Of a DNA stretch of 8,271 nt, positions 1 to 5,385 are shown one piece after another. The notes below the pieces were generated by a model. It saw only the letters and a program-made list of their open reading frames with translations, had not been told where the DNA came from and ran no database searches. Numbering within the stretch: position 1 is the first letter of the stretch; each line of letters begins with the position of its first letter. The DNA is from Patescibacteria group bacterium (GTDB taxonomy: Bacteria > Patescibacteriota > Minisyncoccia > Minisyncoccales > JAGOPM01), in the NCBI GenBank assembly GCA_022710815.1, contig JAKLGF010000016.1, positions 1-8,271 of the forward strand. The letters run 5' to 3'. Position numbers and translations under genes: made by a program.

Positions 1-232
1 TTATTGTTCCCCAAAGAGTTCCCACAGGAATTCCAAAATGGGGGAGATAATATTCTTGCAATCCTGTTTCGCAAAGGGCAGCTGGAATAGCAGAAAAAGC
101 TCCAGCAAAAAAGACTTCCAAAAGCAAATGCCTGGGTTCAGGATGGGGATCTTTTTTAAGATAGTAAATCAACCAGATGAGGCTGGGTACTAATCCTAAA
201 ATTGCAAAAAGAACTAAAACTAGAGAGTTCAT
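1..232 (-). CDS. PrsW-family intramembrane protease, N-terminal fragment
   Basis: This is the first 77 codons of a gene that runs off the left edge of the window. The product begins MNSLVLVLFAILGLVPSLIW, a membrane helix, followed by LKKDPHPEPRHLLLEVFFAG. The sequence D-x-x-PEP-x(6)-F-x-x-G just after helix 1 is the recognisable opening of PrsW-type (RsiW-degrading) membrane proteases. A second hydrophobic helix follows (about residues 38-54). The family's glutamate/histidine catalytic motifs lie further downstream, outside the window, so activity cannot be judged. The ATG overlaps the tsaD stop as ATGA, implying co-transcription and coupled translation with tsaD; no Shine-Dalgarno is evident. 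In Bacillus, PrsW cleaves an anti-sigma factor, but most homologues have no known substrate and none can be named here. Fairly sure of the family, unsure of function. Confidence 0.75.
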   Translation of the reverse strand, partial: MNSLVLVLFAILGLVPSLIWLIYYLKKDPHPEPRHLLLEVFFAGAFSAIPAALCETGLQEYYLPHFGIPVGTLWGTI

Positions 233-1392
233 ATATCTACTCTTGATTTTGCCACAAATTTGTCATTTCCCCAATAGGGAAAAACTTCTGACTTGTGGAA
301 AAACCCAGTGGCTGCCACCATGGCAGCATTGTCAGTAGATAGAATAAGATCGGGAGCAATCATGATTACTCCAGGAATTTGTTGGTTAATTGCATCAAGC
401 ATTCTTTGTTTTAAGATATTGCTAGCTGTTACGCCCCCTCCCAAGATTATTGTTTTAGCCTGATATTCTTGAGCAGCCCAAATAGTTTTTTTGATTAAAA
501 CATCGATAATAGCATTCTGAGCTTCTATGGCTAATTCTTTTTTGTAATCCAAATCTTGCTGTAATTCTTGACTTTGTTTTTTGAATTCATAAAGGACAGC
601 AGTTTTTAATCCAGAAAAACTAAAGTCATAATTTTTGTTCTTAAGCATTGGGCGGGGAAGAGAAATATGATATTTATTCTGATTGTATTCCTGAGAAATT
701 TTTTCAATAATTGGTCCACCTGGATATCCTAAATCCAAAATTCTAGCTACTTTGTCAAAACATTCTCCAGCTGCATCATCTAAGGTTCTTCCAATTATTT
801 TGTAGTCTTTCACATTGTTGATTAAAACAATCTGAGTATGTCCACCACTGACAATCAAAGAAATTGCTGGATATTTTATCTCTAGCTTTTGAGTGTTTAA
901 ATAGTTGGCTAGTAAATGGGATTCAATATGGTTGATTGGTGTTAATTTAATATCCCAAAAATATGATAAAGCCTTGGCAAAGTTTATCCCTACCCATAAG
1001 CAAGGCTCAAGTCCAGGGGCAGTAGTAATGGCAATCAAATCAAGATCAGGCTTGCTGTAATTGGCAAAGATTGCTAATAAGTCATCAGCTAAAGATTGCT
1101 CTCTTTGTAGTATTTTTCTAATTTCTTCTTCTTGTTCTGAAGAAATAATATTTTTTTCTTCTTTTAAAATTTGAGCAGTTTTAAGAGCATCTAACAAAAC
1201 AGGAGCTAAGTTCTTTTGATGCTCTCTTTTGGCCAAAGCCGGGAAGACCCCGCCCCATTCTTGATGGATTTTTATCTGAGAAGAGATAATATTGGAGAGA
1301 ATTTCAAATTCGGGATTGGCAAAATCGCCCTTGGCGCTGACAATGGCTATGGAAGTTTCATCACAGGAAGTGTCTATTCCCAATATCTTCAT
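229..1392 (-). CDS. tsaD: tRNA N6-adenosine threonylcarbamoyltransferase TsaD
   Basis: TsaD transfers the threonylcarbamoyl group onto A37 of ANN-decoding tRNAs (t6A) in the cytoplasm, working with TsaB and TsaE. The 387-residue product opens with GIDTSCDETS (5-14), then REHQKNL (57-62). Metal-ligand histidines H155 and H159 lie in NHIESHLLAN, followed by VSGGHTQIV (181-189), GRTLDDAAGECFDKVAR (201-217), FSFSGLKTAV (257-266), GGGV (318-321) and STDNAAM, where D354 is the third metal ligand. These make the call secure. It is about 50 residues longer than E. coli TsaD. Most of the excess is a charged, probably helical insertion at about 72-113, between the RxH motif and DLIAIT. The usual GPGLxG is APGLEP here. 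I chose the ATG at 1392 because MKILGIDTS is the canonical start; the upstream in-frame TTG at 1422 adds ten atypical residues and overlaps the promoter. No Shine-Dalgarno is seen. The stop overlaps the ATG of the downstream prsW-like gene. Confidence 0.96.
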   Translation of the reverse strand: MKILGIDTSCDETSIAIVSAKGDFANPEFEILSNIISSQIKIHQEWGGVFPALAKREHQKNLAPVLLDALKTAQILKEEKNIISSEQEEEIRKILQREQSLADDLLAIFANYSKPDLDLIAITTAPGLEPCLWVGINFAKALSYFWDIKLTPINHIESHLLANYLNTQKLEIKYPAISLIVSGGHTQIVLINNVKDYKIIGRTLDDAAGECFDKVARILDLGYPGGPIIEKISQEYNQNKYHISLPRPMLKNKNYDFSFSGLKTAVLYEFKKQSQELQQDLDYKKELAIEAQNAIIDVLIKKTIWAAQEYQAKTIILGGGVTASNILKQRMLDAINQQIPGVIMIAPDLILSTDNAAMVAATGFFHKSEVFPYWGNDKFVAKSRVDI

Positions 1393-1400
1393 ATTGATAT

Positions 1401-1429
1401 ATCTTAGTGAAGATATTGCCAATTTGCAA
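1401..1429 (-). promoter_or_regulatory. putative tsaD promoter
   Basis: On the minus strand, TTGCAA (1429-1424), a 17-base spacer and TAAGAT (1406-1401) form a plausible sigma70-type promoter. A start 6-8 bases past the -10 would fall about 2-3 bases before the tsaD ATG, giving an essentially leaderless mRNA. The -35 hexamer is its own reverse complement and is also the best -35 for the opposing tRNA-Glu promoter. It sits in the 12-base perfect palindrome AATTTGCAAATT (1421-1432). The -10 matches consensus at only four of six bases, so this is suggestive rather than firm. Confidence 0.45.
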
Positions 1430-1452
1430 ATTTTAGGTTACTTTTGTATATA
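1424..1452 (+). promoter_or_regulatory. putative tRNA-Glu promoter
   Basis: TTGCAA (1424-1429), a 17-base spacer and TATATA (1447-1452) make a good sigma70-type promoter. Transcription would begin at about 1458-1460, at the first base of the tRNA (1459). No other promoter is apparent before the glycosyltransferase gene, so this one probably also drives that gene. It shares its -35 hexamer with the divergent tsaD promoter. Confidence 0.55.
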
Positions 1453-1458
1453 TTGACT

Positions 1459-1530
1459 GGTCCTATCGTCTAATGGTTAGGACACCACCCTTTCACGGTG
1501 GTAATACGGGTTCGACTCCCGTTAGGACCG
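1459..1530 (+). tRNA. tRNA-Glu (anticodon TTC)
   Basis: A complete 72-base cloverleaf. The acceptor stem is GGTCCTA (1459-1465) with TAGGACC (1523-1529), and the discriminator is G1530. The D arm contains GTCTAATGGTTAGGAC. The anticodon stem CCACC/GGTGG (1485-1489/1497-1501) holds the loop CTTTCAC, giving anticodon TTC at 1492-1494. The T arm is ACGGG-TTCGACT-CCCGT (1506-1522). No CCA is encoded (CTA follows), so the CCA-adding enzyme is required. The tRNA ends 14 bases before the glycosyltransferase ATG, suggesting a tRNA-mRNA dicistron released by 3'-end processing. Confidence 0.97.
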
Positions 1531-1544
1531 CTATCCAAGTTATT

Positions 1545-3089
1545 ATGGAGAATCTCTATTATCTTCATATTGGCAAAGCCTCAGATCTCAAAAAACCGTT
1601 CGATAGATTTATCTATCGTTTTTTTGAAATGCTCCCAGGTATGCTGGTTTGGGCCACCTTTATTGGCTGTATAGTTTTTTCTAAATTCTTTCCTAGAGGA
1701 ATTGCTATTGCCATTATTACTTTTGATGCTTACTGGCTTTTTCGCAGTGTCTATTTCTCCACCTATTTAAAAGGAGGGTTTAATAACATGAAAAAGCATC
1801 AGCAGACTGATTGGACTGCTAGATTAAAAAAGGAATTCCCAGATAGATGGGAGAAGATTTATCATCTATTAGTAATGCCCATGTTCAAAGAGCCCTATGA
1901 AGTTGTGCGCGATAGTATGGAGGCAATTTTAAAGATTAATTATCCTAAAGATAAATTCATTGTTGTTATTCCCTATGAAGAAGGAGGAGGCAAAGAAGCA
2001 GAGGAAGTAGCAGAAAGGATTGAAAAAGAATACAAGGATAAGTTTTTCAAATTCATGATTACCATGCACCCCAGAGGAATAGCAGGGGAATTAGCTGGAA
2101 AAGCTTCTAATGAAACTTGGGGCACTAAGAAAGCCAAGGAGGAAATAATTGATAATTTAGATATTCCTATTGAAAACATTATCTTTTCTAGTTTTGATGC
2201 TGATACAGTTGTTTATCCTGGATATTTTTCTTGTTTAACTCATTATTATCTTTCCAGTCCTAGTCCGACTAGATGCAGTTATCAACCTATTCCTTTGTTT
2301 ATCAATAATATCTGGGAAGCTTCTCCCATTTCACGTGTCTTTGCTTTTTTAACAACTTTCTGGCAAATGATGAGCCAGGAAAGACCAGGTAAGCTTATCA
2401 CTTTCTCTTCCCATTCCATGAGCTTTAAAGCTTTGGTTGATGTAGGTTACAAACAGGTTAATGTAATTTCAGATGATTCCAGAATTTTTTGGCAATGCTT
2501 TTTGAGATATGATGGAGACTACAGAGTTCAACCAATTTATTATCCTATTTCCATGGACTCTAATGTTGGAAAGAATCTTTGGGAATCATTGCAGAATATT
2601 TACAAACAGCAGAGACGTTGGGCCTATGGAGTAACAGATATCCCTTACTTTCTTTTCGGTTGTCTTAAAAACAAAAAACTTCCTTCTAGAAGGAAGAATG
2701 AATTGATTTGGGAAGTTATGGAAGGACACTGGTCTTGGGCCAGTGCATCATTTTTGATTTTCGTTTTAGGTTGGATGCCCATTTTGTTAGGCGGACCAGA
2801 ATTCACTAACAAATTATTGGCCTACAATCTGCCTTTGATTACCAGTCAGATTTTAACCTTTTCAATGGTGGGTTTAATGGCTTCTGCCTATTACAGCTTA
2901 ATGTTAACTCCTCCTCAGACTGGAACCAAGAATCAATTATTCCAAAAAGGACTATTCTTTGTTCAATGGTTAGTTGTGCCCATTGTTATGATCTTTTTCT
3001 CAGCTTTACCATCAGTAGATGCCCAAACTAGATTGATGTTGGGGAAATATATGGGATTTTGGTTTACTCCCAAATCACGCAAAGAGTAA
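1545..3089 (+). CDS. membrane-bound family 2 glycosyltransferase (cellulose-synthase-like)
   Basis: A 514-residue polytopic glycosyltransferase of GT-A fold that probably builds or exports a cell-surface glycan from nucleotide sugars. Two membrane helices come first (about 31-50 and 52-70). The cytoplasmic catalytic domain follows, with FDAD (217-220, metal-binding DxD), SDD (309-311, in the position of the general-base TED motif) and QQRRW (355-359, the QxxRW motif of processive GT2 enzymes). Three more helices lie at about 399-417, 429-452 and 471-489, and the tail reads FWFTPKSRKE. The acidic residue usual after the first beta strand (vvDdgS in relatives) is replaced by PYEEGGG (143-149). 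I start it at the ATG at 1545; the frame stays open upstream, but that extension would be encoded by the tRNA-Glu gene. There is no Shine-Dalgarno. Substrate and product cannot be read from sequence, and no other sugar genes are nearby. This architecture is common in CPR genomes, where sugar specificity is generally unknown. Confidence 0.9.
   Translation: MENLYYLHIGKASDLKKPFDRFIYRFFEMLPGMLVWATFIGCIVFSKFFPRGIAIAIITFDAYWLFRSVYFSTYLKGGFNNMKKHQQTDWTARLKKEFPDRWEKIYHLLVMPMFKEPYEVVRDSMEAILKINYPKDKFIVVIPYEEGGGKEAEEVAERIEKEYKDKFFKFMITMHPRGIAGELAGKASNETWGTKKAKEEIIDNLDIPIENIIFSSFDADTVVYPGYFSCLTHYYLSSPSPTRCSYQPIPLFINNIWEASPISRVFAFLTTFWQMMSQERPGKLITFSSHSMSFKALVDVGYKQVNVISDDSRIFWQCFLRYDGDYRVQPIYYPISMDSNVGKNLWESLQNIYKQQRRWAYGVTDIPYFLFGCLKNKKLPSRRKNELIWEVMEGHWSWASASFLIFVLGWMPILLGGPEFTNKLLAYNLPLITSQILTFSMVGLMASAYYSLMLTPPQTGTKNQLFQKGLFFVQWLVVPIVMIFFSALPSVDAQTRLMLGKYMGFWFTPKSRKE
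1771..1790 (+). promoter_or_regulatory. strong Shine-Dalgarno-like site before an internal in-frame ATG
   Basis: AAGGAGGG (1771-1778) lies about ten bases before ATG 1788-1790, which is Met82 of the glycosyltransferase in frame. It is the best anti-SD match in front of any ATG I found in the window, while the true gene starts have none. Initiation here would give a 433-residue product lacking both N-terminal membrane helices. It may simply reflect the codons for Lys-Gly-Gly; use as a start is unproven. Confidence 0.2.
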
Positions 3090-3090
3090 A

Positions 3091-5232
3091 TTATTCTAAG
3101 TGGATAGAATCTTTGAATCTTTTTAATCCAGCAGCCAGCAGTGGCTGCTTTTTTAATCCTGGATCTTGTTCTAGAATATCCAAAGCTGATTGTCTGGTTT
3201 TTTCTACCAGTTCCAAATTCTGCAAAGAAGACATAATGATATCTGGCAAGCCTGATTGTTTGCTACCAGTCAGCTCTCCTGGACCGCGAATTTCTAAATC
3301 TTTTTTAGCTACAGCAAAACCATCATCAGCTTCAACTAAAGCTTTTGATCTAGCTAGATTGCCTTCGCTTCCTGGACTGGATAAAAGGAAACAATATGAT
3401 TGATATTGGCTTCTTCCAACTCTTCCTCGGAATTGATGTAATTGAGCTAAACCAAATCTTTCTGCTCCTTCAATCATCATGACTGTAGCATTGGGAACAT
3501 CGATTCCTACTTCTACTACAGAAGTAGAAACCAAGATATCTGCCTTTTGGTTTTTAAAATCCTTCATTACTTTTTCTTTTTCTTTGGGCAGCATTTTTCC
3601 ATGAAGCATTGTAACTTTGAGATCAGGGAAGATTTCTTTTTGGAGGAATTCAAATTCTTTAGTTACTGTTTTAACATCAGACCAAGTAGATTTCCTCATA
3701 TCCTGATCTTGTTCTGCTGGGTCAACTTCCTTTTCTTCTATGCGTGGACAGATAACAAAAGCTTGTCTTCCTTCTTTGATTTGTTCTCTGACAAATTGAT
3801 AAGTCTCTTTCCTTTGATTTTCTTTAACAATCTGAGTTATTATCTTTTTTCTTCCCGAAGGCATTTGTTTAATAATGGTCAAATCTAAGTCTCCATAAAT
3901 TGTTAAAGCTAGACTTCTGGGAATTGGAGTGGCGGTCATAGAGAGCAAGTGGGGGATAGCTTTGCCTTTAGCTTGTTTGACCAAATTAGCTCTTTGTTCA
4001 ACTCCAAAGCGATGTTGCTCATCAATTACTACTAGTCCTAATTTATCAAAAACTACTTTGCCTTGGATTAGGGCATGAGTTCCAACTAAGATATTGATTT
4101 CTCCCTTAGCAGTTTGCTCTAGGAGTCTTTTTTTAGAAATCTCAATTGGCTGTCCTTTTAATTTCTTAGACATGAACTTGTCTTCTTTGCCTGTTAAGAA
4201 TCCAATATTCACATTGAAATCTTTGTAGATTGTGGCAATGGTTTTGAAATGTTGCTTAGCCAATATTTCAGTGGGAGCCATAAAGGCTACTTGGCATCCA
4301 TTCTTAATTACATTCAAAGCTGCTACTGCTGCTACTGCTGTTTTTCCGGATCCCACATCTCCTTCGAGAAGTCTAGACATGGGTCTATCTTTTTCTAGAT
4401 CTTTGAGAATTCTCCAAACAGCTTTTTTCTGGTCATCAGTCAATTTGAAAGGCAGAGAATTAACAAAAGCCTGCATGACTTCTAATTTAATAGGCATGGC
4501 AGGAGCTTGGTGTTGAGCCAGTCTTAATTTTTCTTTCAAGACAGAGATTTCTAAAAGGAATAATTGTTCAAAGGCAAATCTGGTTTGGGCACTAATGGCT
4601 TCTTGCATTGAAGAAGGGAAGTGCATTTGCCAAATAGCCTTATTGATTTCCAGTAATCCATTTTCTTTGAGAATGTGTTCAGGCAAAGGTTCTGGTATTG
4701 AAACCTTAACTTGAGTTAAAAGAATTTTAACTGCCTTGCGAATCCATTTAGAAGATACTTTTTGATTCTGAGGATACATGGGGACAATTCTTCCAGTATG
4801 GACTAATTCAGCTTGATCAAAGTCCTGGCTCTCTATTTTCTCGAAAATAGGGTTGCTTAAATAGTATCCCTTTTTACCATAGACAACTTTTCCAGCCAAA
4901 GAAACAAAATCTCCGGCTTTCAAGATATTAGTAATATATGTTTGGCCAAACCAGGTGACTCTGATACTTCCAGTTTCATCTTCCACTACTGCTTCAGCCA
5001 TTTTGAATTTTCCTAAATAATTGGCTTTGATTTGGAGAATTTTTCCCTGGATGGAAACATTGGTATTAGCTTGGACTTTAGCAATAGCAACCACATTAGA
5101 AAAATCCTGATAACGCAGGGGAAAGTAAAAGAGAATATCATTGATTGTCTTAATGCCCAGCTTTTTGAGCTTGCCTAGGTATGGCTTTGAAATAAAAGTC
5201 AGGTTTTCAAGCGGTGTGTCCAAGGTAAGCAT
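3091..5232 (-). CDS. recG: ATP-dependent DNA helicase RecG
   Basis: RecG reverses stalled replication forks and branch-migrates Holliday junctions and R- or D-loops. The 713-residue product is full length (E. coli 693). Its parts in order are an N-terminal helical region with an HhH-like segment (LKKLGIKTINDILFYFP, 22-38), a wedge/OB-fold DNA-binding domain (about 50-150), and RecA-like domain 1 with Walker A GDVGSGKT (291-298), MAPTEILAKQ (318-327), DEQH (404-407) and SMTATP (431-436). RecA-like domain 2 follows, with TSVVEVGIDVPNA (570-582) and QFRGRVGR (600-607), then DLEIRGPGELTGSKQSGLPD (645-664), the TRG region that couples ATP hydrolysis to translocation. The ATG at 5232 gives the expected N terminus. 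It has no Shine-Dalgarno and lies 13 bases after tRNA-Arg, whose promoter probably drives recG. The last codons overlap the terminator of the converging glycosyltransferase gene. I see no terminator of its own. Confidence 0.97.
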   Translation of the reverse strand: MLTLDTPLENLTFISKPYLGKLKKLGIKTINDILFYFPLRYQDFSNVVAIAKVQANTNVSIQGKILQIKANYLGKFKMAEAVVEDETGSIRVTWFGQTYITNILKAGDFVSLAGKVVYGKKGYYLSNPIFEKIESQDFDQAELVHTGRIVPMYPQNQKVSSKWIRKAVKILLTQVKVSIPEPLPEHILKENGLLEINKAIWQMHFPSSMQEAISAQTRFAFEQLFLLEISVLKEKLRLAQHQAPAMPIKLEVMQAFVNSLPFKLTDDQKKAVWRILKDLEKDRPMSRLLEGDVGSGKTAVAAVAALNVIKNGCQVAFMAPTEILAKQHFKTIATIYKDFNVNIGFLTGKEDKFMSKKLKGQPIEISKKRLLEQTAKGEINILVGTHALIQGKVVFDKLGLVVIDEQHRFGVEQRANLVKQAKGKAIPHLLSMTATPIPRSLALTIYGDLDLTIIKQMPSGRKKIITQIVKENQRKETYQFVREQIKEGRQAFVICPRIEEKEVDPAEQDQDMRKSTWSDVKTVTKEFEFLQKEIFPDLKVTMLHGKMLPKEKEKVMKDFKNQKADILVSTSVVEVGIDVPNATVMMIEGAERFGLAQLHQFRGRVGRSQYQSYCFLLSSPGSEGNLARSKALVEADDGFAVAKKDLEIRGPGELTGSKQSGLPDIIMSSLQNLELVEKTRQSALDILEQDPGLKKQPLLAAGLKRFKDSIHLE
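3130..3154 (+). terminator. intrinsic terminator of the glycosyltransferase gene, inside recG
   Basis: The plus strand shows GCAGCCA (3131-3137), loop GCAG and TGGCTGC (3142-3148), a perfect 7-bp stem extended to 8 bp by A3130-T3149, followed by six T (3149-3154). On the minus strand the stem is preceded by A rather than followed by T, so it acts on plus-strand transcripts only. It begins about 41 bases after the glycosyltransferase stop but lies wholly within recG, where it encodes part of KKQPLLAAGLK. Confidence 0.8.
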
Positions 5233-5245
5233 GAAGTAAAATTAG

Positions 5246-5317
5246 TGTCCCCAGAAGGAATTGAACCTTCATCTTAGGCTCCGCAAGCCTACACTCTATC
5301 CGTTGAGCTATGGGGAC
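5246..5317 (-). tRNA. tRNA-Arg (anticodon GCG)
   Basis: A complete 72-base cloverleaf on the minus strand. The acceptor stem is GTCCCCA/TGGGGAC (5317-5311 with 5253-5247), and the discriminator is A at 5246. The D arm reads GCTCAACGGATAGAGT, with the A20 arginine identity base. The anticodon stem TAGGC/GCCTA holds loop TTGCGGA, giving anticodon GCG with C35. The T arm is GAAGG-TTCAATT-CCTTC. No CCA is encoded. Most bacteria read the CGN box with an ACG anticodon deaminated to inosine; here the wobble base is G, which would read CGC and CGT directly. It ends 13 bases before the recG ATG. Confidence 0.96.
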
Positions 5318-5326
5318 AATGACCAG

Positions 5327-5355
5327 ATTATATTCTAAACAGAGACATTTTACAA
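5327..5355 (-). promoter_or_regulatory. promoter of tRNA-Arg (and probably recG)
   Basis: On the minus strand, TTGTAA (5355-5350), exactly 17 bases, then a perfect TATAAT (5332-5327). The predicted start is about 3 bases upstream of the mature tRNA 5' end. No other promoter is apparent in the 13 bases between the tRNA and recG, so recG is probably expressed from here by read-through. Confidence 0.75.
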
Positions 5356-5356
5356 G

Positions 5357-5380
5357 AAAAAAGCGCCCCTGGGGGCGCTT
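5357..5380 (-). terminator. intrinsic terminator of the serine hydrolase gene
   Basis: On the minus strand, AAGCGCCC, loop CCAG and GGGCGCTT form a perfect, very GC-rich stem (5380-5361), with a run of six T at 5362-5357. It starts about five bases after the hydrolase stop codon. It separates that gene from the tRNA-Arg promoter, whose -35 lies immediately downstream. Confidence 0.92.
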
Positions 5381-5385
5381 GGGAA

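Noticed and set aside
1216..1407. 63-codon plus-strand frame antisense to tsaD
   Set aside because: It mirrors strongly conserved TsaD coding sequence; there is no promoter or family resemblance.
1393..1422. TTG start adding ten residues to TsaD
   Set aside because: The family starts at MKILGIDTS; the extension overlaps the predicted promoter and has no supporting ribosome-binding site.
1473..1544. In-frame 24-codon N-terminal extension of the glycosyltransferase
   Set aside because: It would be encoded by the tRNA-Glu gene itself; the residues have no membrane or GT2 character, and the ATG at 1545 gives the expected family N terminus.
1979..1989. AAGGAGGAGG, a second strong SD-like stretch inside the glycosyltransferase
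   Set aside because: No ATG lies at a workable distance downstream; it simply encodes Glu-Gly-Gly-Gly.
1973..2179. 68-codon minus-strand frame antisense to the glycosyltransferase
   Set aside because: Low-complexity antisense product within a well-supported gene.
3059..4516. Three plus-strand frames of about 94-114 codons antisense to recG
   Set aside because: All mirror conserved RecG motifs; the composition is that of antisense translation, with no start signals.
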